Part shown: positions 10,601 to 18,960 of the stretch, piece by piece
Layout of the letters: each line of letters begins with the position of its first letter
Position numbering within the stretch: the stretch's first letter is position 1
Origin: Chloroflexi bacterium bin125
Lineage (GTDB): Bacteria; Chloroflexota; Dehalococcoidia; Bin125
Length of the DNA stretch: 64,000 nt
Direction of reading: 5' to 3'
Assembly: GCA_002239025.1 (NCBI GenBank)
Contig: MPNM01000016.1
Location: 1 to 64,000, forward strand
Program-made: the position numbers and the translations under genes
Notes under the pieces: model-generated
What the model saw: only the letters and a program-made list of their open reading frames with translations
Told to the model about the DNA's origin: nothing
Databases searched by the model: none

Positions 10601-10748
10601 CACACAGTTGGGCGAATCGCTCGAAGAAGTCACAGCCTTCGATGAGCGTCTGGACGCGCTGACGCTGGAACAAGTCGCCGCTGCCGCAGTGCGTTACCTG
10701 ATTGACGACCAGTTCGTGCGGGTCATTTTGCTGCCGGAACAGGAATAG
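7659..10748 (+). CDS. M16 family zinc metalloprotease lipoprotein (PqqL-like)
   Basis: A roughly 1029-residue insulinase-type peptidase. The inverted zinc motif HFLEH lies at about residues 166-170, and the distal metal Glu falls in the ELERGVVLEEW region about 75 residues on. Two M16 halves follow; the second lacks the zinc motif, as is normal. The TTG at 7659 is preferred because GAGGGG stands 8 nt upstream. The protein then begins as a short lipoprotein signal ending LALAWAGC, lipidated at about Cys24. An upstream in-frame GTG at 7605 lacks a good ribosome site. A strongly acidic linker of Glu/Ala-rich sequence (about residues 45-105) joins the lipid anchor to the enzyme. Likely role: peptide degradation at the outer face of the membrane. 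Confidence 0.88.
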   Translation: MNLKLKSIIAVVLITLLALAWAGCSDDIPSVPQEEPARTTTTAPASSTEEQSSAAAEEEEEKAQEAAEQPSQAEADESEAEEEAVAEEPEEAADKEESVEEAAPEPAPWMPDAPLPFDPSVVRGTLSNGLTYFIKHNTEPQDRAQLSLVVRAGSLFEEEEQRGLAHFLEHMAFNGTERFAKQEIVDYIESIGSSFGAHLNAGTSYDYTVYWLEVPTDDPEILETAFQILSDWAFAISLETEEIELERGVVLEEWRLFQGFGSRFQTNLYPLLFGDSRYTERDPIGLVEIIETAPVEQFQAFYERWYRPDLMSLVAVGEFDMEEIEAKITQHFAPPPEGEAYQERAAVTEPTDRPSYDVPDNETPIVDVFTDPEAPVTQLTLVRKLAPDNGADLATFRRGVVEELAFMMLNARLFERGQEADPPWLYSGAGGGAFVEPLDIQTFTILTEQDGVEDGFAALLEEMQRIAQHGFTGAELERESDNLLSSVESRYKQRDQLESSQLANAIRNHILGGPPVAGIEAEWDLYQQLLPQITLDEVDEVGASWSESRNTVLLVLGPEGIEIGEEGALAASLRTQLDGADALVIDPYAEEFDDVPLLAAIPTAGSIVEETQIESIDAVQWTLSNGITVIAKQTDFKNDEVQFSAYSPGGHSLVADEDYASAQYAAELVNGSGVGPHDRVALDRLLTGKRVSVSTYIGELHEGLGGSASPEDLETLFQLITLYATEASIDPDYFKTFESRLRTSAELRPTQPDAVLYDRANILLSQGHLRRRPLSLEVVEDLDFERAAAVYADRFADLGDSTFVFVGAFDWDELRSYSATYLASLPTSGRTEQWQDVNVDPPEGVTDEIVYSGIEPRSQTVWVFAGDAEWTDEQALALRVAGEMLTTRLRERLREALGGTYFVQVSTRARRLPDEEYQVAIIYGSDPDRVDELLGEVAIEIEWLKNGGEQSYLDTVKEQLRTSREEQVRDNGFWLNQIVSITQLGESLEEVTAFDERLDALTLEQVAAAAVRYLIDDQFVRVILLPEQE

Positions 10749-10803
10749 CCGCAACTCAGGCAAACACAACTCAACTACGCGCCTCCTAGACTGCGGCCAC
10801 GCT

Positions 10804-10832
10804 CTGACTCATTGGGCCCTGACTCATTGGGC
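10804..10832 (+). repeat. Tandem 14-bp direct repeats before the LLM oxidoreductase
   Basis: CTGACTCATTGGGC occurs twice (10804-10817, 10819-10832) with 15-bp periodicity. The repeats lie 28 bp before the LLM start codon, so they would be in the leader or core promoter. This could be a regulator binding site or a simple slippage duplication. Confidence 0.6.
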
Positions 10833-10859
10833 GTGGTCAGATGGTCTTGGAGGCGCGGA

Positions 10860-12152
10860 ATGTTCATCGGCTACTTCACCGAGCGGCCCTATCAGGATCC
10901 AAACTCCGGCTACTTCGGAGCGGCCGGACGCGACATCCAGGACCTCGATCTGAGCAACGGCACATACGACCCTCGAATCGGGGCCGAACTCTACAACCGC
11001 TACCTGGACGAGAAGATCTACGCCGAGGAGATGGGCTTCGACGGCTTGATGCTCAACGAGCACCACTCGACGCCGTTCTGCATGGGCGGTGTGATGAACG
11101 TCGAGGCGGCGATTCTGGCACGAATCACCAGCCGAGCCAAGATCGTCTTGCTGGGCAACGTCCTGCCGATCTGGGACGACCCGCTCTGGCTGGCCGAAGA
11201 GCTGGCTGAGATCGACATGATCTCGCGAGGCAGACTGGTCAGCGGTTGGGTGCGCGGCACCGGACGCGAGAGCGTCGCTCACAACACCGCCTCGCCTTTC
11301 AACTGGGAGCGCTACCAGGAAGCGCACGACTTCATCGTGAAGGCCTGGACGACGCCGGGTCCCTTCCGCTGGGAGGGCGAACATTACCAGTACCGCTACG
11401 TCAATCCTTGGGCGCGGCCGTACTCGGACCCGCATCCACCGATCTGGATTCCCGGCGTGATGAGTCGCAACACGGTCAAATGGGCGGCCGAGCGCCGCTA
11501 TCCATACGTGATGCTGGCGACGGAGATTGGACCGACCAAGGAGTCGTTCGAGTACTACCGCAACTGCGCCCGGGAGGCGGGCTACGAGGCGGGCACGCAG
11601 CACACGGCCTACCTGTTCAAGGTCCACGTCGACGAGACCGATGAGCTGGCCGAAGACACGGCGCGCAAGTACCTGCAAGGTCCCAGCAATCCCTTCCTCG
11701 AGGGCAACCAGGGCAAAGTGCGGCCGTTCCTCCAGTCGCTGCCGGGACTGACTTCACGGACCGATGTCCTGCCCACGTCACAGATTCGTTCGATTGCCGC
11801 CTCTCGGGGCCGAGTCGAGCGACAACGTGCGCTGGAAGGTGAAGCCCAACCGGCAGAACCACGCGACTACCGGGGCACCTTCCAGGAGCAGGTCGACCGA
11901 CTCAGCATCATCCACGGCACACCGACGACCGTGCTGCCCAAGATCCGCCATGTGCTCGAGGAGTTGAGACCGGGAGCGATCATCTTCTGGGACGGCGACG
12001 GCTCAATGGATCACGACGACGCCATGCGCAGCCTCAGGCTGATGGGCGAAGAAGTCCTGCCGGCCGTCCGCGAGATGGGCGCAGAGCTAGCGCTCGACGG
12101 GCCGTTCGAGGTCGATCCGGCCACCAACGTACGAGTCGCAGCAGCCGACTGA
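10860..12152 (+). CDS. LLM-class flavin-dependent oxidoreductase
   Basis: A 430-residue luciferase-like monooxygenase. It starts MFIGYFTERPYQD and has the family's EEMGFDGLMLNEHHSTP block near residue 60, RGRLVSGWVRGTGRES near 125 and DPHPPIWIPGV near 195. The ATG at 10860 is supported by TTGGAGG 6-7 nt upstream. Such enzymes use FMNH2 or F420H2 to oxidise aldehydes, ketones or sulfonates. No dedicated flavin reductase lies next to it. Substrate unknown. Large LLM families are common in Chloroflexota with catabolic lifestyles. Confidence 0.88.
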   Translation: MFIGYFTERPYQDPNSGYFGAAGRDIQDLDLSNGTYDPRIGAELYNRYLDEKIYAEEMGFDGLMLNEHHSTPFCMGGVMNVEAAILARITSRAKIVLLGNVLPIWDDPLWLAEELAEIDMISRGRLVSGWVRGTGRESVAHNTASPFNWERYQEAHDFIVKAWTTPGPFRWEGEHYQYRYVNPWARPYSDPHPPIWIPGVMSRNTVKWAAERRYPYVMLATEIGPTKESFEYYRNCAREAGYEAGTQHTAYLFKVHVDETDELAEDTARKYLQGPSNPFLEGNQGKVRPFLQSLPGLTSRTDVLPTSQIRSIAASRGRVERQRALEGEAQPAEPRDYRGTFQEQVDRLSIIHGTPTTVLPKIRHVLEELRPGAIIFWDGDGSMDHDDAMRSLRLMGEEVLPAVREMGAELALDGPFEVDPATNVRVAAAD

Positions 12153-12195
12153 GTCTGACCGGCCCCTTGTAGAAGCCCCCCCTCGTAGAAACCGC

Positions 12196-12921
12196 TCAGG
12201 CCGATGCAGTCGCCTTTGCCCGAGCGCGCTCCGCCTGGCGTGCGGCTTTCGCTTCGCGACGAGCCAGGGAGCGCTCGATGTAGGGGATGATGTCGGGTGT
12301 TTTGCAGCCCGTCTCTCCGTGGTCAACTAGCACCGGACCGATATGCCGGGCGGTGGCAAGCACAGAGCGTCGAACATTGCCGTCGCGCAGTCCGATCGAA
12401 ATCAGTGCGCCGTTCATCTCGTGACGCACCCGATTCGGCCGCTCGTCGATCTCGTCTCGAATCTGCGCCACCAGTCCCCGCAAGTCGTCGACGGACCAGA
12501 CTTCCGGCTGCTCCGCCGTGCAGGCGACAATGAACCAGCCCAACGACGCACGCCACTCCTCCGACACGTCCCTCAGTTGGTTGCTCAGGGCACGAGCGAT
12601 AAGAGATCGCGACACCAGTCGTCCCAGCTCTTCGGCCAGGATGTAGTTGTCGACATCAGTGAGCCAGGAGTGCGCCAAATCGGTGGTCATCGCCTCTGGA
12701 TCAGCGATGCGCAGCGCCAGGACTCGCGCATCGTGATTACCGGTCGCCCACAACTCGATTGCCAGTGCGTGCTCGCCGCGCAACGTCTTGCCGATCCGAC
12801 CGAGCTCCTTGTAGCTGACGCCAAACATCGGCTCGGCAGCGCCATGTCGCGGATACACCTTGCGGTTCTGGGCGGTGCCAGCCGCTTCAAGTTCGGCCAT
12901 GACTTCCGATAGTGTCGCCAT
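12196..12921 (-). CDS. DNA alkylation repair protein (AlkD-like HEAT-repeat family)
   Basis: A 241-residue protein of the DNA alkylation repair (AlkC/AlkD, HEAT-like) family. It has FGVSYKELGRIGKTLRG, then LAIELWATGNHDARVLALRI and helical HEAT-like repeats through the middle. The ATG at 12921 is chosen because GGCGGAG precedes it; a 23-codon basic extension upstream looks like leader sequence. AlkD enzymes excise bulky N3/N7-alkylpurines without base flipping. The canonical Trp/Asp catalytic pair cannot be assigned by eye, so activity is not certain. The C-terminus is an Ala/Arg/Lys-rich tail. Confidence 0.8.
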   Translation of the reverse strand: MATLSEVMAELEAAGTAQNRKVYPRHGAAEPMFGVSYKELGRIGKTLRGEHALAIELWATGNHDARVLALRIADPEAMTTDLAHSWLTDVDNYILAEELGRLVSRSLIARALSNQLRDVSEEWRASLGWFIVACTAEQPEVWSVDDLRGLVAQIRDEIDERPNRVRHEMNGALISIGLRDGNVRRSVLATARHIGPVLVDHGETGCKTPDIIPYIERSLARREAKAARQAERARAKATASA

Positions 12922-13059
12922 CTGTCTCCGCCTTCTCCTCGTTCGCTTCCTTGACGCCGTGAGAACTTCTTGACCTATCCAGTCGAACAATTGTGGCTTA
13001 TGTCCCGATGCCCTGAGTTTGACGTGGGATCACGAACTGCAGGCCAGTGTCAACAACGC

Positions 13060-13923
13060 TCAGCGGGACGCACCCGCACTGCCCGGAGTCCAACCGTAAA
13101 TCTGCTGCAGCGTCCCGCCCATCAGCGCGGAGCGTTCATCGTCAGAGAGGCTGTCGGTCACTCGGAACGCCTCAACGCCCTGTTCGAAGGTGAGTAGGTT
13201 GACCGCGCGAGTCCAGTCGGTGCCCCACATGCAGCGCTCGAAACCGTAGGCCTCGAATAGCTTGCCGAGCGGCTCCCAGATGTCCGCGTAAGGGAACGGC
13301 TCATGCGAGAGGGTGCAGGCACCCGAGATCTTGATCGCCACATGGTCGAACTCGGCCAGCGATGCCACGTCGTCGAGATCGGTCCAGGGTTCATCCGGCG
13401 GGGGCGGATCGAACGGCTGCGGCAGACCGACATGATCAATCACAAGCTGGGTGTTCGGATGCTGACGCGCAATCTCGCGGAAGATCGACAGTTTCCCAGA
13501 GCAAAGCACATTGACCGGAATGCCGGCACGGCCGCCGGCTTCGAGAATCGCGCCGATCCCTGGATCATCGGCAGAAACATCCTCGAAGCTCAGCACAACC
13601 CGCGCGCCGACCACGCCCGGCGTGGCAGCCCACTGTTCCACCTGTTGGGCGAGATCGTCCGAGCGAGGGTCGAACGGCCGCACCAGGCCGAAGCGGTCTG
13701 GGTGTTTGTCGTAGACCGAGAGCACGTAGGTCGGGTCATAGCCATAGATGGTGAAGGGCGAGATCAAAATAGCGCCGTCGACGCTGTTGGCGTCCATCGC
13801 CGCAACCATGTCGTCGCCGGTGACCTCGTCAGGGCCGGTCAGGAAGGAGGTCCAGGGCTTCTCGGGAGTATTGCGCTCATAGGCGTGGACCTGGCAATCG
13901 ATGGTGGGTGTGTTGGAAGGCAT
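13060..13923 (-). CDS. Amidohydrolase family protein (PF04909 type)
   Basis: A 287-residue TIM-barrel metal-dependent hydrolase. The first strand reads DCQVHAYER with only one of the usual two His. Later strands give VIDHVGLPQPF, KISGACTLSH and MWGTDWTRA, typical of the amidohydrolase-2 family (2-pyrone-4,6-dicarboxylate hydrolase and lactonase-like members). It probably hydrolyses a lactone or decarboxylates a small cyclic acid. It is divergent from the enoyl-CoA hydratase gene next door. Substrate unassigned. Confidence 0.83.
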   Translation of the reverse strand: MPSNTPTIDCQVHAYERNTPEKPWTSFLTGPDEVTGDDMVAAMDANSVDGAILISPFTIYGYDPTYVLSVYDKHPDRFGLVRPFDPRSDDLAQQVEQWAATPGVVGARVVLSFEDVSADDPGIGAILEAGGRAGIPVNVLCSGKLSIFREIARQHPNTQLVIDHVGLPQPFDPPPPDEPWTDLDDVASLAEFDHVAIKISGACTLSHEPFPYADIWEPLGKLFEAYGFERCMWGTDWTRAVNLLTFEQGVEAFRVTDSLSDDERSALMGGTLQQIYGWTPGSAGASR

Positions 13924-14030
13924 CTCAAACCAACCTTGTCTAAAAAGGGATCTTGCCGTGCGCTAGGTGCGCACTCGGAGTCTAGGAGAGGCGCGTGATA
14001 CTGTTCTGTCCCGACGAAGGAGGCGCCACG

Positions 14031-14909
14031 ATGACTACTGAGCCTGATACGAGTACCTGGAAACAGACGCCCGACGGCATAGCGATTCCTCCGCCTTCGC
14101 CGGATGATGTGCTCTACGAAGCTTCCGACGGCGTGGCTCGGATCACGCTCAATCGGCCGATTGTGCTCAATGCGATTAATCGCAACGTCACCCGTCTGCT
14201 CGACGCGGCCCTCGATCAGGCCGAAGCCGACGATGACGTGCGCGCCGTCATTCTGACTGGCGCCGGGCGCGCCTTCTCGGCTGGCGGGGACCTGTGGTCC
14301 TCGCTCTATCCCGACGACGACCCGGCGCCGGACTCGCTCGACGTGCAGATGCGCATCTGGTCGTTTGCCAAGCCGGTGATCGCCGCCGTGCGCGGACACG
14401 CTGTCGGACAGGGTTGCGAGTTGGCGGGCGTCTGCGACTTCACGATCGCCGCCGAGAGTGCGCGGTTGGGCGAGATTCAGATCCGCCATGGCTTCGGCGT
14501 GCCGGTGCTGATCACGCCGTTCCTCACTGGTCAGAAGCAGGCCAAGGAAGTGCTGCTGCTGGGCGAAGTGATCATGCCCGACGACGCGCTGCGCATGGGT
14601 CTCGTCAACCGCGTGGTGCCCGACGACCAGCTCGAGCAAGCAGCCACCGAGATGGCCCGCAAACTCGCGTCGTTGCCACCCTCCGTGGTCCGAACCAACA
14701 AGCGCCTAGTCAACCTGGTTTACGAGCAGATGGGGCTGATCGACGCGGTCCGCTATCGGGACAACGAAGCGCTCACCGAGTTCCTGGAAGCCGAGGACAC
14801 GGTCGGAACAGGTCGCCAGAGGATCCGAGAGGAACAGGGCTGGGCGGCATTCAAGCGGGAACGGGATCGTGGCTACGAGGAACGCAGCCTTCCCGATCGA
14901 TCTCCTTAG
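14031..14909 (+). CDS. Enoyl-CoA hydratase/isomerase family protein
   Basis: A 292-residue crotonase-fold protein. VARITLNRPIVLNAINR marks the N-terminus, AGRAFSAGGDL forms the first oxyanion-hole loop, and GCELAGVCDFTIAAESARLGEIQIRHG holds the active-site region. The ATG at 14031 has GAAGGAGG 7-10 nt upstream and is preferred over a GTG 36 bp earlier. The protein carries a longer than usual N-terminal lead of about 30 residues. It probably acts in beta-oxidation or ring-cleavage product degradation; exact substrate unknown. Confidence 0.88.
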   Translation: MTTEPDTSTWKQTPDGIAIPPPSPDDVLYEASDGVARITLNRPIVLNAINRNVTRLLDAALDQAEADDDVRAVILTGAGRAFSAGGDLWSSLYPDDDPAPDSLDVQMRIWSFAKPVIAAVRGHAVGQGCELAGVCDFTIAAESARLGEIQIRHGFGVPVLITPFLTGQKQAKEVLLLGEVIMPDDALRMGLVNRVVPDDQLEQAATEMARKLASLPPSVVRTNKRLVNLVYEQMGLIDAVRYRDNEALTEFLEAEDTVGTGRQRIREEQGWAAFKRERDRGYEERSLPDRSP

Positions 14910-14935
14910 AGCCCCCCAAGCGGGAGCTGTTGTGG

Positions 14936-15313
14936 TCAATCGGTGATGTAAGTGTGGGTGATGACCTCCCACACGTGGCCGTTTTCGCAGTCGAAGTAGA
15001 AGCCGCGTCCCTGGTGTCGATGATTGATCTTGCCATCCGTGCGTGAGCCAGGACCGCTGCCGAAGACCACACCTTCCTCTTCGACGCGGGCAAGCACCGC
15101 GTCGAACTCCTGATCGGAGGCCAGGAAGGCGTAGTGATTGGAGCCTGGATTATCCGAGTGGTCGAAATCCAGTGTCAACGTGTCGTTGACCTTGACCGGC
15201 GCGAAGTGTCCCCAGGTTCCTTCGTAGTTCAGTCCAAAGATGCGAGCGATGAACTTTGCCGAGCGTTCCTTGTCGTAGGCCGGGACGATGGTGTGGTCGA
15301 GCTGCAGTGGCAT
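14936..15313 (-). CDS. VOC family (glyoxalase-like) protein
   Basis: A 125-residue vicinal-oxygen-chelate protein. PLQLDHTIVPAYDKERSAKF gives the first His ligand, NHYAFLASDQEFDAVLARV the second half-site, and GFYFDCENGHVWEVIT the terminal Glu/His block. The ATG at 15313 has AGGGA at a good distance; the 12 codons upstream are rejected. Probably a metal-dependent lyase, isomerase or dioxygenase, or a resistance protein. Nothing in the context settles which. It converges with the enoyl-CoA hydratase gene. Confidence 0.85.
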   Translation of the reverse strand: MPLQLDHTIVPAYDKERSAKFIARIFGLNYEGTWGHFAPVKVNDTLTLDFDHSDNPGSNHYAFLASDQEFDAVLARVEEEGVVFGSGPGSRTDGKINHRHQGRGFYFDCENGHVWEVITHTYITD

Positions 15314-15417
15314 GGCGTTCCCTCGGCGTCGCGATAGATCTTGCCTCATCCAAATGTATCGACTCGGCCCAGGCCTTGAGAAACTGCGCAGACTGCGGAC
15401 CAGCGCTCCTCCAACGT

Positions 15418-15449
15418 CGTCATTCCCGCGCTTGCCGCGGGTAAGACGC
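15418..15449. repeat. Palindromic repeat, family C, copy 2
   Basis: GTCATTCCCGCGCTTGCCGCGGGTAAGACG matches the motifs at 172-200 and 46364-46396. It lies 18 bp after the stop of the YdeI/OmdA gene. Confidence 0.6.
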
Positions 15450-15466
15450 TAGATTCGATGCGCAAC

Positions 15467-15730
15467 TCATCCGTTCGGAACGCGACGACCTGGTCGCCAG
15501 TCCATCTTCATGTAGACATCACCGCGTGCTAGCTCGGCCAGCATTTGCTGCAGACGACGTTCCTTCGTCTCCGATCGCCTGGCGCGGTTGATCCAGCCCA
15601 GGTAATCATTGCGCTGATAGTCGGGACGCGCCTCGTAGGCCTCCAGCAACTCGTGATCGAGCAGAGCACGTTCGACCTCGGGCGACATCGGCTCGATCGC
15701 TCGGGTGAGCTTTGTCTTTCGTTCTGCCAC
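15467..15730 (-). CDS. YdeI/OmpD-associated (OmdA) family protein
   Basis: An 87-residue protein matching the short C-terminal-type OmdA domain. MSPEVERALLDHELLEAYEARP is followed by YQRNDYLGWINRARRSETKERRL, which is the family signature. These proteins are linked to resistance or bacteriocin protection in enterobacteria, but the molecular role is not established. It is a stand-alone gene. The ATG has no close upstream competitor. Confidence 0.8.
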   Translation of the reverse strand: MAERKTKLTRAIEPMSPEVERALLDHELLEAYEARPDYQRNDYLGWINRARRSETKERRLQQMLAELARGDVYMKMDWRPGRRVPNG

Positions 15731-15837
15731 TGATCGCCCTCAACCGCCTACTCGGCCTGTTGATTTGCCCTCTGATGCATGATCAAGGCTAAACACAATG
15801 CCGAGACGCGGTTTGCGAGAGGATGAGGAGGAGTGGA

Positions 15838-18501
15838 CTAGCCTTCTTCCTCCTCTTCGGCCTTGGGCACTCGCCAGGTGATCGGCTCGGCTACGTCGAT
15901 CCAGTAGAAGCCACCAGTCTGGAACCTACCGAGCGTGTTGAAGCCTTGGTACTGGTCCAGTCGTGGAAAGTAACCATCCCACTGTTGAGTGAGTTCGTTC
16001 CAGAGGTAAATGGCGCTGACGAGATCGTTGACATCGGTCGGCCCGCCGACACCGAGAAGGGCCTCCCTGATTGACAGGCCATCAAGTCCGATCCACTCGA
16101 ACTGGCTTAAACCGGCCTCGATTCCGATCTCCACGCTGTCGTTGTCGACCACAAGCACTGTGGCCGCGCCTGCGCTGGCGTGTGGATCGAGCGCGTCTGT
16201 CCCTACGATCGACGCCTCGATCACTCCATCTAACTCCGGACTCGCGTCGTCTACGGTGGCCAGGCTCAGCGTGGTCGTCTGCTTGCCGACGCCGAAGGTC
16301 GCTTGAACGACGTTTGTAGGGTCGCCGGCGAGCACGGCATCAGAGTCACCGATGGCCACGTCCAGCGTGAGTGCCCGTGAGATTGTGCCGGTGCGGGTCA
16401 GGACGAAGGATGCCTGACCGCCTTCCTCGACTTGTGGCTGTTTCGCTGTGATCGCGACGGTGGGCGTCAGACCGCCGAAGGCGACATCCGGGAGCTCGTC
16501 GCCAATACTCGTGTTGCGGCGGATGATGTCTGCCAGGGTTGTGCCTCGGATTTGTTCAAGCAGGTCGGGATTGGCCAGGAAGTAGGGATCGTTTTCGTAC
16601 CAGAACCGGTCGCCGTCTCGCAGGCGACGGAATTGGTCAGAGATGATCGTGCGGAAGGTCAGGCCAACGTTGGCGCCGGCCACGTGGTCTTCGGCCAGTC
16701 CGCCCGGCCAGAGGTCGATCAAATCGACGTCGCCATAGGCCTCACGCAACTCCTCCTGAACCACAGGATCCGACGTGATGTCGGCGAAGCTCGTGACAGC
16801 TGGTAGGCCGTAGGCGACGCGAACATGGTTGTAGCTGGGGACACCGTGATCGCGTCCGCGTTGGATGTTCAGCGAGGCGAGGTCGCGGCCTGGACTACCT
16901 GGCGGGCCGAATAGCAGGTTGCGGATCTGGTCAACTACTTTCGCATCGACCTGCTGCGCGACCTGACTGGACAGACCGCGCAGGAATCCCGAGATGCCAT
17001 ACTCGGTCACCAGTGACGGGGTGAAAAAGGCGTCGGCAAGTGAGAGCGCAAACTGCTCGCCATCGTCGTCAATGCGCATCAGCATCGGCGACAGCAGCGT
17101 GTGGCCGATCCGGTAGGCGGCCGTCGAAAACTCCATGGCGATGGTTGGATCGACTGTAGGGTCGTAGCCGGTGTAGGGCTCGATCGCACCCGGCCCGAGC
17201 AACAGAGGCAGGAACTCGTGGAATGTGATCGCGTGCACCTGGGCGCCCACAATCTTGCGAGCCAGTTCATAGATTTCCTGGCCGGTGAGGTCGGACTGCT
17301 CGGCAGCGATCAGGCCGGCCAGACGGTTGTGCTCGCGCACGAACAGAGTTTGGATTGAGGTCAGACCGACCTGCTCATTGGCCCGAATATCGCCGGCCAG
17401 GAATAGATCACGATGTCCAGCGAAGCGAACATTGCCGTTGTCATTCTCGAGCCGGTCAACGTTGTAGGGCATGAACCGCCCGTCGCCTGATGTCTTCAGA
17501 CGACCGGTGCCATCGTTGGTTCGCAGCGCCATCGAACGGAACAAGGAGGAGCCATACACATTGGACGCGTCAAGGAAGGCCGTCAGTTTGTTGAACTGCT
17601 CGCGCGGCTGGTCGACCGATACCCCAGTTTCCGGCAGGAATCGGGATCGGACGAACTCGATCGTTTGCCTGCCGGTCCTGAACGGATCGAACACGGGGTC
17701 TCCAATGGGAACAGGCATGGCGAGGGGATCATCGAAATTCTCTGGCGTCAACGTCATGTCGTGGTCGAGAAACTGTCCCCACTGCCAGAACATGTCTGTT
17801 ACGAGGACCGAGCTAGGCAGCGACTCAGGCTGCGCCAAGAGGGCATTGCTGATTGCGCGGGGATCGGGGCGTTCGGGCAATCCGGCCGTCATCGCGTAGT
17901 CGAATGAGACGCCGGCAACCCTGAGAAATTCTCTCTCCGCCATCCCGACCTGGGGGAACAACCTGTTGTTACCGTAACCGTCAATCGAGCGCGGTTCGAA
18001 CGCGGGACGGTACTCCTGCAGGCTCAGCAGCACGCTGGCTCCGCTGCGCCAGTCCAGTTCGACGCCGTACCAGAAGAACTGACGACCGTTGCCCCGGCTG
18101 TTAGCGAAGTTCAACCAATGATCGCCAAGTTGAAGTGCTAGTTGACCAACATCGTCGGGCAGGGCCGGAGAGAAGTCGGCCACAACATCCCAGGCTTCGG
18201 GGGCTCCGCTTCGACGGTTGTAAAGAATGTTGTTGGCTGTGTACGTCGTGCCTTGCCAACTAAAGCTGTCGCTGGAGAGATTTCCAAACGCGCGCTGCAA
18301 GTAAGTGCCGTATCCAAACATACCAGTATGATCTGACACCTGTAAGGTAGCCGACCACAACTCATTGCCACGTGTGGTGATCGATGAGGTCTGAGCTGGG
18401 CTCTGTGCGACCGCCGACCCATGAACAACCGTAAGCAATGCGAGCGATGCAACGCCTGCAAGGAGCAATAGCCAGGTGCTGCGCTTGAGTGAGCGTGTCA
18501 T
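15838..18501 (-). CDS. Secreted animal-type haem peroxidase with Calx-beta domain
   Basis: An 887-residue exported protein. A signal peptide covers residues 1-32 (cleavage after SAVAQ). Residues 45-165 form a beta domain with ELWSATLQVSD and FSWQGTTYT, a module seen in exported bacterial proteins. The peroxidase domain (about 195-695) has the distal His in QFLDHD at 243-248, the FVREHNRLA helix, the proximal His in AYRIGHTLLSP (His467) and LNIQRGRDHGVP. A Calx-beta-like domain follows (about 700-800). The C-terminal roughly 75 residues contain a W-rich motif before an acidic tail. Bacterial relatives of peroxinectin/myeloperoxidase oxidise halides or phenols outside the cell. The call is solid; substrate unknown. 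Confidence 0.92.
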   Translation of the reverse strand: MTRSLKRSTWLLLLAGVASLALLTVVHGSAVAQSPAQTSSITTRGNELWSATLQVSDHTGMFGYGTYLQRAFGNLSSDSFSWQGTTYTANNILYNRRSGAPEAWDVVADFSPALPDDVGQLALQLGDHWLNFANSRGNGRQFFWYGVELDWRSGASVLLSLQEYRPAFEPRSIDGYGNNRLFPQVGMAEREFLRVAGVSFDYAMTAGLPERPDPRAISNALLAQPESLPSSVLVTDMFWQWGQFLDHDMTLTPENFDDPLAMPVPIGDPVFDPFRTGRQTIEFVRSRFLPETGVSVDQPREQFNKLTAFLDASNVYGSSLFRSMALRTNDGTGRLKTSGDGRFMPYNVDRLENDNGNVRFAGHRDLFLAGDIRANEQVGLTSIQTLFVREHNRLAGLIAAEQSDLTGQEIYELARKIVGAQVHAITFHEFLPLLLGPGAIEPYTGYDPTVDPTIAMEFSTAAYRIGHTLLSPMLMRIDDDGEQFALSLADAFFTPSLVTEYGISGFLRGLSSQVAQQVDAKVVDQIRNLLFGPPGSPGRDLASLNIQRGRDHGVPSYNHVRVAYGLPAVTSFADITSDPVVQEELREAYGDVDLIDLWPGGLAEDHVAGANVGLTFRTIISDQFRRLRDGDRFWYENDPYFLANPDLLEQIRGTTLADIIRRNTSIGDELPDVAFGGLTPTVAITAKQPQVEEGGQASFVLTRTGTISRALTLDVAIGDSDAVLAGDPTNVVQATFGVGKQTTTLSLATVDDASPELDGVIEASIVGTDALDPHASAGAATVLVVDNDSVEIGIEAGLSQFEWIGLDGLSIREALLGVGGPTDVNDLVSAIYLWNELTQQWDGYFPRLDQYQGFNTLGRFQTGGFYWIDVAEPITWRVPKAEEEEEG

Positions 18502-18960
18502 CGGCCACGCCCCTGCCGTATGCGATTTGAGGCGTCGCCTCCCTGGTCATCTGCTGGGGACACGACAGTCACCTTTACTAAAGCAGGCCGTGGCCTGCCC
18601 GATTTCGGAGAATGGGCTTGTCGGATGATGAGCGTTTACTCAACTCGTGCCGGTACGAATGGTCGCAATCGGTTTGGCAAAACGCCCAGTGGCCGAGATG
18701 TCTCGCTACCGCACCCTGGCGATCCTCGTTGCCTAATCATCAGTCTCTCCTCCACCCCCCCACCGCCAACTCGACAAACGAGCAGAACGCATGAGCAACA
18801 CGTGACCGGTGTTTCACGTGGACCATCGGTATGGTCGTTGGTCCGTTGGGAATCCTATGAACCCGACCGACACGGGTCTAGAGCTATAGAGATCTTCCAT
18901 TGCCAAAGTGGGAAGCGCTATAGGTGCCGACGCACTTTCACCATCCAACACCACGCTCTG
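18502..18960. other. Gene-free stretch between haem peroxidase and SDR
   Basis: No convincing coding frame, RNA gene or terminator is visible in these 459 bp. The open frames on the plus strand lack ribosome sites and family features. The stretch should contain the peroxidase promoter at its left end. Confidence 0.5.
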
